From Streptomyces sp. SJL17-4 (GTDB lineage Bacteria; Actinomycetota; Actinomycetes; Streptomycetales; Streptomycetaceae), in the NCBI RefSeq assembly GCF_036826855.1, contig NZ_CP104578.1, positions 7,746,501 through 7,810,500 of the forward strand: a stretch of 64,000 nt of DNA, written 5' to 3'. Below the pieces are notes generated by a model. That model did not search any database. It saw nothing but the letters and a program-made list of their open reading frames with translations, and was not told the origin of the DNA. The translations under genes were made by a program, and so were the position numbers. The first letter of the stretch is position 1; each line of letters opens with the position of its first letter. Positions 1 through 8,886 of the stretch are shown in pieces.

Positions 1-476
1 TCCTCCCGCTCCCGCGGGTGCAGGCTGTCCGCCACGAGGTCCGACACCTCGGCCTCCGGGTGTTCCTCGACGTCCACGCCCACGGGCGTCGCGGCGATAC
101 CGACGAGCGCCAGGTCCCCGCTGTGCGAGAGCGAGAAGTGGAACCCACCGCCCCGCACGGCCGGCCGGCCGTGCGGACCGGCGCAGACGGGGCAGTCCTC
201 CCTGAAGAACTCCACCTTGTCCGCCCGTACCCCCAGGTAGTGCCCGAGCAGACGCCGCAGCCCGCCGTGCGCGGCGAGGTACCGGGCCCGGTGGTCCGCC
301 CGTATCAGGGCCTGCCACCGTCGGCGCTCCTCGGCGTCCAGAAGGGCGGGTGCGCCCGGGTCCTCCGCCAGGGGCAGCAGCCAGAGCGCCATGGTTCCGT
401 CGGCGACGGGCGGTACGTCCGAATGCGGCGTGTCGCCGGCGCGCAACACCCGTACGGGGGTGATCTCCAGGGTCAT
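1..476 (-). CDS. 4'-phosphopantetheinyl transferase, Sfp type (3' end outside window)
   Basis: The first 158 codons of a leftward gene are visible; it runs off the window edge. The reading contains FSLSHSGDLALVGI followed by TPVGVDVEEH. These match the Sfp-superfamily motifs in which the GVDVE acidic residues bind Mg2+ and coenzyme A. Members move the 4'-phosphopantetheine arm of CoA to carrier-protein domains of polyketide, peptide and fatty-acid synthases in the cytoplasm. The ATG at 474-476 is the first codon of the conserved frame. Substrate preference cannot be judged from the fragment. Confidence 0.85.
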   Translation of the reverse strand, partial: MTLEITPVRVLRAGDTPHSDVPPVADGTMALWLLPLAEDPGAPALLDAEERRRWQALIRADHRARYLAAHGGLRRLLGHYLGVRADKVEFFREDCPVCAGPHGRPAVRGGGFHFSLSHSGDLALVGIAATPVGVDVEEHPEAEVSDLVADSLHPRERE

Positions 477-575
477 GCCACCATTCTGCACCGGTCGCGT
501 CCGACCGCTCGGCCGACTTCCCCGCAGAGGGCGGCCGAGCGGTCGGATGTCCTCGGGCAGCCCGCCCGTGCGCGC

Positions 576-2021
<1,446 letters not shown>

Positions 2022-2125
2022 CTAGATTGCGTCCAGCCAGCCGCCGGTCGCGGGGCACTTGGCCCCGAGAGCGTATCGATCTTGCGAAAACGTTGATTTC
2101 CGCAGGTCACTGGCTACGGCTGGAG

Positions 2126-2156
2126 ATTCTGCACCACGACGGGGGCCTTGCCGCAA
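2126..2156 (-). promoter_or_regulatory. Candidate leftward promoter for rox within the RAE
   Basis: On the minus strand TTGCGG (2156-2151) lies inside the RAE palindrome and is followed after 19 bases by CAGAAT (2131-2126). The hexamers and spacing are weak but place a start about 115 bases before the rox ATG. The -35 falls in the same palindrome used by the rightward promoter, so polymerases firing in the two directions would compete. Confidence 0.4.
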
Positions 2157-2163
2157 GGCCCCC
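2141..2163. promoter_or_regulatory. Rifampin-associated element (RAE), 10+3+10 palindrome
   Basis: Perfect inverted repeat with arms GGGGGCCTTG (2141-2150) and CAAGGCCCCC (2154-2163) around the triplet CCG. It resembles the RAE described upstream of rifamycin-inactivation genes in actinomycetes (a roughly 19-bp GGGGCTTGC-type inverted repeat, from memory), and it sits directly upstream of rox. The cognate factor is not encoded next to it. Confidence 0.85.
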
Positions 2164-2176
2164 TGTGCGCTATACA
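2148..2176 (+). promoter_or_regulatory. Rightward promoter embedded in the RAE
   Basis: TTGCCG (2148-2153), a 17-base spacer and TATACA (2171-2176) form a near-consensus housekeeping promoter reading away from rox. The -35 hexamer is inside the RAE. A start near 2183 would place the attenuator at 2185-2222 at the very 5' end of the transcript. Confidence 0.6.
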
Positions 2177-2184
2177 TTGAGAGT

Positions 2185-2222
2185 GGCGAGGAGACGTTTC
2201 AGCTCCTTGCCTTTTTCCTTTT
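2185..2222 (+). terminator. Intrinsic terminator/attenuator just after the RAE promoter
   Basis: Stem GGCGAGGAG (2185-2193) pairs with CTCCTTGCC (2203-2211) with one G-U pair and a 9-base loop, followed directly by TTTTTCCTTTT (2212-2222). A stem plus T-tract is unusual in such GC-rich DNA. It begins only a few bases after the predicted start, so most rightward transcripts would end at about 40 nt. The remaining stretch to 2373 holds only an 11-codon ATG frame (2331-2366) of doubtful significance. Confidence 0.65.
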
Positions 2223-2373
2223 CTCCTTCGTGGTCAGGCGACGGGCGGCTCTCCTGAGGTCCGCGCGGGCGTCCACGCGGCGGCCGCGGTCGACTCGCCC
2301 GACCACTCGCGTGTTACTGGTTGGTAGGGCATGCTGGCGGCAACCATCCACACGGCCGGGGGCTGAGGTAGCG

Positions 2374-3786
2374 GTGACGACTTTCGAAGAACGGGCCACG
2401 GTGCACGCCTTCCGGGACGACGCGCTGGGCGAGCACGACGCCGTCGGGCTGGCCGCGGCGATACGGCGGGGCGAGGTCAGCGCCGCCGAGGTCGCCCGGG
2501 ACGCGGCCGCGCGCGTGCGGGAGGTCGAGGACCGGCTCCACGCGGTCCAGGTGTACATCGACGCCCCCTCGTTCGCCACCGGCCCCGGCGCCTTCGCCGG
2601 AGTGCCGACCTTCGTCAAGGACAACACCGACTACCTGGGGCTGCCCACCGGTCACGGCAGCGCGGCCTTCACCCCGCGCCTCGCCCGGCGTCACGCGCCC
2701 TTCACCCGCCAGCTCCTGAGCAGCGGCGTCACGGTCCTCGGCAAGACCCGGCTGCCCGAGTTCGGATTCAGCCCCGCCACGGAGTACGAGGCCGCCGAAC
2801 CGGTCCGCAACCCGTGGAACACCGGCTGCTCGGCGGGCGGTTCGTCGGGCGGCAGCGCGGCGCTCGTCGCCGCGGGCGCGGTGCCGATCGCCCACGCCAA
2901 CGACGGCGGCGGGTCGATCCGCATCCCCGCCGCCTGCTGCGGTCTTGTCGGCCTCAAGCCGACCCGCGGCCGGGTCGTGACGAACCCGCAGAGCCGCCAA
3001 CTCCCCCTGGACATCGTCTCCGACGGCATCGTGAGCCGTTCGGTACGGGACACCGCCGCGTTCCTCGCCGCCGCCGAGACCCACTGGCGGAACCCGAAGC
3101 TGCCGCCCCTCGGTCTGGTCGAGGGACCGTCCGAACGGCGCCTGCGCGTCGGGTTCCTGATCGACTCACCGAACGGTGTCCACGCCGACCCCGCGACCCG
3201 GGCGGCCGTCATGGACACCGTCGCGACGCTCGAACGGCTCGGCCACACCGTGGAGCCGGTCGAACTCCGCCTCGACCCGCGGTTCACCGACGACTTCCTC
3301 ACGTACTGGGGCATGCTGTCGTTCCTCATCGGCGTCACGGGCCGGACCTTCGGTCCGGACTTCGACCGGCACCGGATGGACGGCCTCAGCCGGGGACTGC
3401 GCGAGGACTACGTGAAGAGCTGGCGGCGCACGCCGGGCGTGCTGCGGAGGCTGAAGCGGACGAGGGAGGCGTACGCGGCGGCGTTCCGCGGACTCGACCT
3501 CGTCCTCACCCCCGTACTGGCGCACACCACGCCGCGGATCGGTCACCTCAGTCCGACCGTGCCGTACGCGACGCTGGTCGAGCGGATCCTCGCGTACGTC
3601 GCCTTCACACCGGTCAACAACGTCGTCGGGACGCCGTCGATCTCGGTCCCCGCGGCGAGCGCCACGGAGGACGGGCTGCCCATCGGCGTCATGTTCTCCG
3701 GCCGCCCCGGCAGCGAACGGACGCTGCTGGACGTCGCGTACGCGCTGGAGGCGGACCGCCCGTTCCGGCGTATCCAGGACGTCTGA
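2374..3786 (+). CDS. Amidase-signature family hydrolase
   Basis: A 470-residue amidase-signature enzyme. The Ser-cisSer-Lys triad can be read: the lysine in PTFVKDNTDYLGLPT, and the serines in the glycine/serine-rich loop (CSAGGSSGGSAALV) and in NDGGGSIRIPAACCG. The family hydrolyses carboxamide bonds such as aryl or alkyl amides; the substrate cannot be inferred. The GTG at 2374, preceded by GAGG (2365-2368), is chosen because the upstream extension of the same frame lacks any family similarity. The promoter upstream may be its own, or read-through from the RAE promoter past the attenuator. Its stop abuts the next gene, which converges on it. Confidence 0.85.
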   Translation: MTTFEERATVHAFRDDALGEHDAVGLAAAIRRGEVSAAEVARDAAARVREVEDRLHAVQVYIDAPSFATGPGAFAGVPTFVKDNTDYLGLPTGHGSAAFTPRLARRHAPFTRQLLSSGVTVLGKTRLPEFGFSPATEYEAAEPVRNPWNTGCSAGGSSGGSAALVAAGAVPIAHANDGGGSIRIPAACCGLVGLKPTRGRVVTNPQSRQLPLDIVSDGIVSRSVRDTAAFLAAAETHWRNPKLPPLGLVEGPSERRLRVGFLIDSPNGVHADPATRAAVMDTVATLERLGHTVEPVELRLDPRFTDDFLTYWGMLSFLIGVTGRTFGPDFDRHRMDGLSRGLREDYVKSWRRTPGVLRRLKRTREAYAAAFRGLDLVLTPVLAHTTPRIGHLSPTVPYATLVERILAYVAFTPVNNVVGTPSISVPAASATEDGLPIGVMFSGRPGSERTLLDVAYALEADRPFRRIQDV

Positions 3787-4116
3787 TCAGCCGTCGCCGC
3801 CGAGGGCGCGCAACAGCTGTGCCTTGTTCATCTTCGAGCGGCCGTCGATATGACGGCGCTTGGCCTCTTCGTAGAGCTGGTCGTACGTGCGCCCCTGGGC
3901 GCCGCTGTGAGAGCGCCGGCCACCGCGCTCGCCGGACGACATGTCCTCCCGGGACAGCCGGCTCGACGTCTCGGCCTCGCCGTGCCGGGCCCGTTCCTTG
4001 TTCACGGTGCGGGCGGCGATCTCCTTGGCGCGCTTCTCGCTCTCGCCGCGCTCCTCCGCGCTCTCCTTGATGTGCTCGTACTGCCGTTCCCGCTTCGGGC
4101 TGGATCCGCGAGGCAT
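3787..4116 (-). CDS. Small charged protein with Rho-N/SAP-like C-terminus (plasmid-stabilization-like)
   Basis: A 109-residue, highly charged, Lys/Arg/Glu-rich protein common in streptomycetes and often labelled plasmid stabilization protein. The first half (KRERQYEHIKESAEERGES) is predicted helical. The tail (QLYEEAKRRHIDGRSKMNKA) looks like the short helix-turn-helix found in Rho-N and SAP domains, which bind nucleic acid. The ATG at 4116 has a strong GGAAGGAG ribosome site, so the longer frame starting at 4176 is not used. Convergent with, and directly abutting, the amidase gene. No function is established. Confidence 0.7.
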   Translation of the reverse strand: MPRGSSPKRERQYEHIKESAEERGESEKRAKEIAARTVNKERARHGEAETSSRLSREDMSSGERGGRRSHSGAQGRTYDQLYEEAKRRHIDGRSKMNKAQLLRALGGDG

Positions 4117-4228
4117 GACGTGCTCCTTCCCGCCTGCGCCGATTTCCGCATGCGCCGGTCCGCTCGGTTCGCTCACGCGCCGAGCGGTTCTCCGGTGCGG
4201 ATACCCGCCGCCTCTCCCCGCACTCCCC

Positions 4229-4870
4229 TCACTCCTGCTTCTTCGCGGTGTGCCGGGTGCGGGCCCACAGCGGCAGGGCGAACCAGCACAGCAGGTACCA
4301 GACCAGGACCCCGGCCACGAGCCACGGCACGATCGCGTTGTCGGTCGCCACGCGGAGGATGAGGATGAGCGCGCTGGTGAGGGTGGCGACCAGGAGCAGG
4401 ATCCCGATGAAGGTCAGCCGGGACGCCCACATGACCGCCGCGGGTTTGATCCGCCGACCGGCCACGAGGCGGTGGAAGGAGACCGGGCCGATGAGCGCGC
4501 CGGTGGCCAGCGAGCCGAGAACCACCGTCAGGATGTAGATCGCCTTGTCGGCCGACCCGAGGCTCTCGTACCGGGGAGTGAACACCACCGTCAGGAGGAA
4601 GCCGAGGAGGATCTGGACGCCGGTCTGGACCACCCGGATCTCCTGCATGAGGTCCTGCCACTGCCGGTCGGCACGCTCGTCCGCGGTCTCGTCGCGCCCG
4701 CGAGCGGCTTTCCCGCCCGCGCGCGTTCCGTCCTCGTCGCCGCGCACGTCACCCGCGCCTCGACGAGCGGTTTCCTCGCCTCCGCGCGCGGTCTCCCCGC
4801 CTCCGCGCATGCTCTCCTGGCCATCCGGCCGCCCCTCGGCCAGCCCCCGTCCGGTCTCGCGGTCAGTCAT
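4229..4870 (-). CDS. DUF6328 family membrane protein
   Basis: A 213-residue protein with a charged, glycine-rich N-terminal third and four predicted membrane helices: VQILLGFLLTVVF, AIYILTVVLGSLATGALIG, LTFIGILLLVATLTSALILI and IVPWLVAGVLVWYLLCW. The sequence around RQWQDLMQEIRVVQTGVQ is characteristic of DUF6328. The ATG at 4870 has GGAAGGTGAG upstream; the longer frame to 5176 runs into a low-complexity Arg/Gly stretch and is rejected. The N-terminal arginine- and glutamate-rich repeat segment (GGETARGGEETARRG) is probably disordered. Function unknown. Confidence 0.75.
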   Translation of the reverse strand: MTDRETGRGLAEGRPDGQESMRGGGETARGGEETARRGAGDVRGDEDGTRAGGKAARGRDETADERADRQWQDLMQEIRVVQTGVQILLGFLLTVVFTPRYESLGSADKAIYILTVVLGSLATGALIGPVSFHRLVAGRRIKPAAVMWASRLTFIGILLLVATLTSALILILRVATDNAIVPWLVAGVLVWYLLCWFALPLWARTRHTAKKQE

Positions 4871-5127
4871 CCGTCTCACCTTCCGGTTCCGGTTCGAGGG
4901 GCCCGCGCGGGGCCGGGGCCGTACGACACGTCTTCCCTGCCCGGCCCGTCGCAGCCGTTCCGCCGCGGATCTTCGTCGCATCACACGACAGCCCGGTCGC
5001 GGGCGGCTCGGTCGACCACGGCGCGTACTCCACGCGGCCGGAGGGCTTCCGCTCGCCGTGCCCGGAGCCCTCGGCGTATCGTCGGCCACAGCTCGGAATT
5101 CTGCGCCGACGGGAACCGGAGTGCCGG

Positions 5128-5520
5128 ATGCCAAGGGATGCGACAGGGACGGGTGACGCCGGGCTCGGCGGCCCACGCCTGACGGCCGGGGTCCGGTGGA
5201 GCGGCGCCACGGCCGTCGTCACGGTGGCGGGGGAGCTCGACCGCGACACGCAGGAGCCCCTGCGCACGGCGCTGACCGAGGCCCTGGACCGGCATCCCGA
5301 ACGGACAGTCGTGGACTGCGGACGACTGACGTTCTGCGACTCGACCGGGCTCAATCTGCTGCTCACGACACGACTGGACGCGATGGAGTCCGGCAGCCGG
5401 CTGGAACTCGCCGCGCTGCGCCCGCCCGTCGCCCGGGCCTTCGACATCACCGGCGTCGTGGCGGTCTTCACGGTGTACGACGAGCTGCCCGCGGACCTGG
5501 CCGAGGAGGAGCACCCGTGA
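5128..5520 (+). CDS. STAS-domain anti-sigma factor antagonist
   Basis: 130 residues with one STAS domain. The core VVDCGRLTFCDSTGLNLLL carries the DSTG motif whose Ser/Thr is phosphorylated by the partner kinase in SpoIIAA/RsbV proteins. Unphosphorylated antagonist binds the anti-sigma kinase and frees the sigma factor. The kinase-type gene follows 34 bp downstream, as in an RsbV-RsbW pair. The ATG at 5128 lacks a clear Shine-Dalgarno site, so a short leader or later start is possible. Confidence 0.85.
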   Translation: MPRDATGTGDAGLGGPRLTAGVRWSGATAVVTVAGELDRDTQEPLRTALTEALDRHPERTVVDCGRLTFCDSTGLNLLLTTRLDAMESGSRLELAALRPPVARAFDITGVVAVFTVYDELPADLAEEEHP

Positions 5521-5554
5521 ACGCGACGCGGCACCGGGCGCGGTGGAGGCAGGG

Positions 5555-6148
5555 ATGAGTGAACCGGTCCGGTCCAGGGGGCAGATCAGACGGCTCGTCC
5601 TGCGGAGCGGGGAGTCGGTGGTCGCACGGTGCCGTGACTTCTGCCGGGTGGCGCTCACCGACTGGGACTGGCCCGGTCCGCCGGAGGGCACCGGCCTCAC
5701 GGCGGAGGAGCGGGACTTCGCGATCGAGGACGTGCTCCTGATCGTCTCGGAGGCCGTGACCAACGCCTGCCTGCACGCGGGCGGCCCCACGGAGCTGGTC
5801 ATCCGGCTCGCCCCCGCCGAACCGCGGAGCGACGATACGGAGACCGGCGCGGAGACCGGGACGGCCGGAGACCTACGGATCGAGGTGAACGACCGGAGCA
5901 GCCGGATTCCGGTCTTCCGCCCACGGGGTGCGCCGGGCCAACCGGGCGGCAACGGCCTGATAGTGATCGACCGGCTCGCGCGTGCGTGGGGAGCCGTCCC
6001 CAGGGAGGCGGGCAAGTCCTTCTGGGTGGAGGTGGCGGCCCCGGTCCCGGCGAACGGGCCGGCGCTCGATCCGGAGCCGTCGCGGGCGGCGTCGGGCCGT
6101 GGAGGCCCCCGTGGGGGTGATGGCGCGACCCTGGACGGCGGCCCGTGA
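5555..6148 (+). CDS. Anti-sigma regulatory factor, HATPase_c_2 (RsbW-like)
   Basis: 197 residues with the GHKL fold of serine-protein kinases. The N box is LIVSEAVTNACLHAGGPTEL and the G box is GGNGLIVIDRLARAWG. Such proteins bind ATP and either sequester a SigB-type sigma factor or phosphorylate its STAS antagonist. The ATG at 5555 follows GGAGG by five bases and is preferred to the upstream ATG at 5543. An acidic Thr/Glu-rich loop interrupts the domain between the N and G boxes, and a glycine-rich tail follows it. Convergent with the sigma gene. Confidence 0.85.
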   Translation: MSEPVRSRGQIRRLVLRSGESVVARCRDFCRVALTDWDWPGPPEGTGLTAEERDFAIEDVLLIVSEAVTNACLHAGGPTELVIRLAPAEPRSDDTETGAETGTAGDLRIEVNDRSSRIPVFRPRGAPGQPGGNGLIVIDRLARAWGAVPREAGKSFWVEVAAPVPANGPALDPEPSRAASGRGGPRGGDGATLDGGP

Positions 6149-6192
6149 CGTGCGGCCGTCGAGCGGCCGCCGTGCGGCCCCGGCCCCCGGTC

Positions 6193-7158
6193 CTACCGGT
6201 GCGGTGCCGACGTGGTCGCGACGGTCGGGACGGTCGCGGTCGGTGGCTCGTCCGCCGTCAGGGCTGTCCGCAGACCGCCGAGGATGCGGCTGAGGAGACG
6301 CGACACGTGCATCTGTGAGAGGCCGAGGCGTTCGCCTATCTCCGCCTGGGTCAGCTCGTCGCCGAACCGCAGCGCCAGGATCGCGCGGTCGCGCGAGGAG
6401 AGGGCGGCGACGAGCGGCTTGAGCGCCTCCAGGTTCTCGATCTTCTCGAAGGAGTCGTCCTCGCTGCCGAGGCAGCGTGCGAGCATGCCGGGGCCGCCGT
6501 CCTCGTCGTCCACGGGAACGTCGAGCGAGCGACTGGAGAATCCGTTCGCGGCGACCCGGCCTTCGCACAGTTCCGCCTCGGTGATGTGGAGGCGGTCGCC
6601 GAGCTCGGCGGCCGTCGGCGGGCGACCCAGCTCCTGTTCGAGGGCGTCGTTCGCCTTGGCCAGGTCCAGGCGCAGTTCCTGCAGCCGGCGCGGTACGTGG
6701 ACGCTCCAGCTCGTGTCCCTCAGATGCCGCCGTATCTCACCGAGCACGGTCGGCAGGGCGAAGGACATGAACTCGTTGCCCCGCTCGGGGTCGAACCGGT
6801 TGATCGCCTTGATCAGACCGACGGTGCCGACCTGGACGATGTCCTCCCAGGACTCGTTGGAGTGGCGGAAGCGGGTCGCGGCGTACTTGACCAGACTGAG
6901 GTTCAGCTCGACGAGGGTGTTGCGTACGTACGAGTAGTCCGCCGTGCCCTCCTCGAGCACGCTCAGCCGCTCGAACAGGGCGGACGAGAGAAGGCGGGCG
7001 TCCGAGGTGCTCACCGCCAGGGGATCCGCGATCTCAGGGAGCCCGGCCGGCGGCTCGGGACCGTGCCGGACCGGCCGGCGGTCGCTCGGCAGGGAGTGGC
7101 GGTCTCGTGAGACGGCCTGGTCGCGGCTCCGGACGGTGGTGGTGCGGTGGTTCGACAT
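6193..7158 (-). CDS. SigB/SigF-type group 3 RNA polymerase sigma factor
   Basis: 321 residues. Region 2 reads LVKYAATRFRHSNESWEDI and LIKAINRFDPERGNEF; region 3 starts near WSVHVPRRLQELRL; the region 4 helix-turn-helix is LTQAEIGERLGLSQMHVSRL. This is the arrangement of SigB/F/G/H/I/K-type stress and differentiation sigma factors of Streptomyces. The N-terminal 45 residues are basic and variable. The strong ribosome site GAGGAGCC precedes the ATG. The promoter at 7191-7215 matches the SigB class, suggesting autoregulation. Neighbouring anti-sigma and antagonist genes are the likely partner-switching regulators. Confidence 0.92.
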   Translation of the reverse strand: MSNHRTTTVRSRDQAVSRDRHSLPSDRRPVRHGPEPPAGLPEIADPLAVSTSDARLLSSALFERLSVLEEGTADYSYVRNTLVELNLSLVKYAATRFRHSNESWEDIVQVGTVGLIKAINRFDPERGNEFMSFALPTVLGEIRRHLRDTSWSVHVPRRLQELRLDLAKANDALEQELGRPPTAAELGDRLHITEAELCEGRVAANGFSSRSLDVPVDDEDGGPGMLARCLGSEDDSFEKIENLEALKPLVAALSSRDRAILALRFGDELTQAEIGERLGLSQMHVSRLLSRILGGLRTALTADEPPTATVPTVATTSAPHR

Positions 7159-7190
7159 GAAGGCTCCTCGTGCGAGGTCCCTCTGGCTTC

Positions 7191-7215
7191 ATACCCGCTC
7201 CCGCACCCCACAAGC
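7191..7215 (-). promoter_or_regulatory. SigB-type promoter of the sigma gene
   Basis: On the minus strand GCTT (7215-7212), a 15-base spacer and GGGTAT (7196-7191) fit the Streptomyces SigB consensus GNNT-N15/16-GGGTAC/T. The predicted start is about 26 bases before the sigma ATG, leaving room for the ribosome site. Confidence 0.65.
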
Positions 7216-7398
7216 GACGTGGCGTGGCCGACGGAGGGGAGAAGGCGGGAGAAGGCAGGGGAATACGGAGGGAATGCGGGGGAATACGAACGGATCGTCG
7301 GGGCAGGGGCCCGTTGAAACGCCCGGGGGAAGCGGGGCGGGGCGCGGAGCGGGGCCGAAGGAGCGCGGGGGACGAACAAGGACTGGGTGGGAAGAACA

Positions 7399-7848
7399 GT
7401 GACCACAGGGCATCGCACGGAACAGCCCCCGCCGGACGGGATCCGGCCCCCCGTTCCGCATGACGCCGCCGAGGCGCGCGCCAGGGTGGCGGCGGTGCTG
7501 GAGGTGGCCGCGGCGGGGGAGCGCGGCCCGCAGTCCACCACCGCCGTCGGGGACGCGCTGCTCGTGACGTCCGAGCTGGTGACCAACGCGCTGCGTCATG
7601 CGGGAGGTCTCACCGGATTCGCCGTGGAACTCCACCAGGGCGCGGTGACGATCACCGTCGCGGACGCGAGTGACGAGCTGCCGCACACCGGAGACGGCCG
7701 TGGGGCGGATGGGGTGGCGGATCGGGCCTCCGGGCTGACGGAGGGTGGTTTCGGGTGGTCCCTGGTCAGGTTGCTCGCCCAGGAGATCAGACTGTCGCTG
7801 CCGCCGGAGGGCGGCAAGATCATCGAGGTGCGGTTGCCGCTTCATTGA
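7399..7848 (+). CDS. Second HATPase_c_2 anti-sigma/regulatory ATPase
   Basis: 149 residues with N box LLVTSELVTNALRHAGGLT and G box GGFGWSLVRLLAQ, the small GHKL fold typical of the many Streptomyces RsbW-like proteins. It is transcribed divergently from the sigma gene. GTG codons at 7387 and 7399 are both possible; 7399 is preferred because GGGAAG lies eight bases before it. The 3' end overlaps the convergent STAS gene by 7 bp. Confidence 0.8.
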   Translation: MTTGHRTEQPPPDGIRPPVPHDAAEARARVAAVLEVAAAGERGPQSTTAVGDALLVTSELVTNALRHAGGLTGFAVELHQGAVTITVADASDELPHTGDGRGADGVADRASGLTEGGFGWSLVRLLAQEIRLSLPPEGGKIIEVRLPLH

Positions 7849-8315
7849 GGCCGTCCCGTCTTCGGCGGCGAGAAGAGTTCTCCCGTGCCGGTCAGCTGGA
7901 GCAGGCGGGTCATCCGCGGGCTCACGGGGCCGAGAGCGAGGGGTGTGAGGGGCGCGAGGGAGTCGCCTCCGCCGTCGGGGCGACGAGGGGCGGCCCACGA
8001 GGCCCATGCCGCCCATGCGGCCCGCGCCGCCCACGAGGCCCGCGCGGTCAGGAAGGCGCGCAGACCGGCGCAGTCGCAGAAGGTGACGGCCGCGAGGTCG
8101 AGCGTGACGCCTTCCGGGTGGGCGTGCAGCGCGGCGAGCAGGCTCCGGTGGAGCTGCGGGGCGGTGACGCTGTCGATCTCGCCGCTGACGACGACGGTGC
8201 CGTCCGGCGTGACCTCCACGGTCATCTGTGCGTCCGGGCCGATCGCGGGCGCCAGAGGGTCGGTCTTCCCGGCGGGCGACCGGAGATCGGTGGAGCGGTC
8301 TGGAAGGGGGTGCAC
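7842..8315 (-). CDS. STAS-domain protein with an Ala/Trp repeat insert and no phosphorylatable residue
   Basis: 157 residues. The STAS core is TPDGTVVVSGEIDSVTAP and LDLAAVTFCDCAGLRAFL. At the DS[ST]G position it reads DCAG, so neither candidate phosphoacceptor is Ser or Thr. Directly after the core is a low-complexity stretch of Ala/Trp/Arg repeats (near WAARAAWAAWASWAA), encoded by imperfect repeats at about 7981-8041. The GTG at 8315 follows GGGAG by seven bases; upstream TTG 8387 is an alternative. It would behave as a constitutively active antagonist, if it still binds an anti-sigma factor. Confidence 0.75.
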   Translation of the reverse strand: MHPLPDRSTDLRSPAGKTDPLAPAIGPDAQMTVEVTPDGTVVVSGEIDSVTAPQLHRSLLAALHAHPEGVTLDLAAVTFCDCAGLRAFLTARASWAARAAWAAWASWAAPRRPDGGGDSLAPLTPLALGPVSPRMTRLLQLTGTGELFSPPKTGRPQ

Positions 8316-8413
8316 GGTGAGCTCCCAGTGGCCAGCCAAACCTGGTCTTTCGAGACTTATCGTCCTCTTCCTCGTGTAACCCGTCAATCATTACACGAGA
8401 AAAATTTCCGGTC

Positions 8414-8443
8414 TTGCGGCTCGTGATTAAAACGTCGCATAAT
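8414..8443 (+). promoter_or_regulatory. Promoter giving a leaderless transcript
   Basis: TTGCGG (8414-8419), 18 bases, CATAAT (8438-8443). The ATG at 8451 lies seven bases after the -10, where transcription should start, and there is no Shine-Dalgarno sequence, so the mRNA is probably leaderless. Confidence 0.6.
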
Positions 8444-8450
8444 GGGGTGT

Positions 8451-8816
8451 ATGAGTGACCTTTCAGGCGATCGTCAGTCGTGGACCTTCCTGACGAATCA
8501 CGCCCGAGTGCTCGTGGTGATCGCCAGAGATCCCGGCGTACGCCTGCGTGATGTCGCCGCCGCGTGCGGGGTGACCGAGCGAACGGTGCAGGGGATCGTC
8601 GCCGACCTGGAGGCCGCCGGATACCTGACGCATTCGCGGGAGGGCCGGCGCAACCGCTACCGCCTGGCCCCCGGCAAGCGATTCCGGCACCCGCTGGAGG
8701 GCGACTACGAGATCACCGGCCTCCTGGACCTGCTCAAGGCGGCCCCGAACGACGGCGGCCACGTGGCCCGCACCGGGACGATCGACACCGACTCCCGGTC
8801 GCGCGTCGACTCCTGA
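8451..8816 (+). CDS. Winged helix-turn-helix transcriptional regulator
   Basis: 121 residues. The DNA-binding domain is evident in VRLRDVAAACGVTERTVQGI and VADLEAAGYLTHSREGRRNR, which is the MarR/ArsR-like helix-turn-helix plus wing. A short C-terminal tail carries LLDLLKAAPNDGG. It belongs to a family of small HTH proteins common beside STAS/anti-sigma genes in streptomycetes. It reads divergently from the second STAS gene, and its promoter overlaps that gene's upstream region, so cross-control is possible. The target is unknown. Confidence 0.75.
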   Translation: MSDLSGDRQSWTFLTNHARVLVVIARDPGVRLRDVAAACGVTERTVQGIVADLEAAGYLTHSREGRRNRYRLAPGKRFRHPLEGDYEITGLLDLLKAAPNDGGHVARTGTIDTDSRSRVDS

Positions 8817-8844
8817 GGAGTGCCTGCCGAGTCTCCCTCAGCCG

Positions 8845-8858
8845 GTGCCGGCCGGCAC
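8845..8858. terminator. Hairpin between convergent genes
   Basis: GTGCCGGCCGGCAC is a perfect 14-bp palindrome in the gap between the HTH gene and the lipoprotein gene that converges on it. It lacks a T-tract, as is usual for Streptomyces terminators. Confidence 0.4.
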
Positions 8859-8886
8859 TTCGTCAGCCGTGTAGGCCGGGCCTCCG

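Noticed and set aside
2331..2366. An 11-codon leader peptide (MLAATIHTAGG) before the amidase
   Set aside because: It has only a weak ribosome site, no regulatory codon pattern and no associated stem, so it is not called as a gene.
2059..2373. N-terminal extension of the amidase frame across the RAE and attenuator
   Set aside because: The added residues resemble no amidase, and the region holds promoter and terminator signals. GTG 2374 with a ribosome site fits the family.
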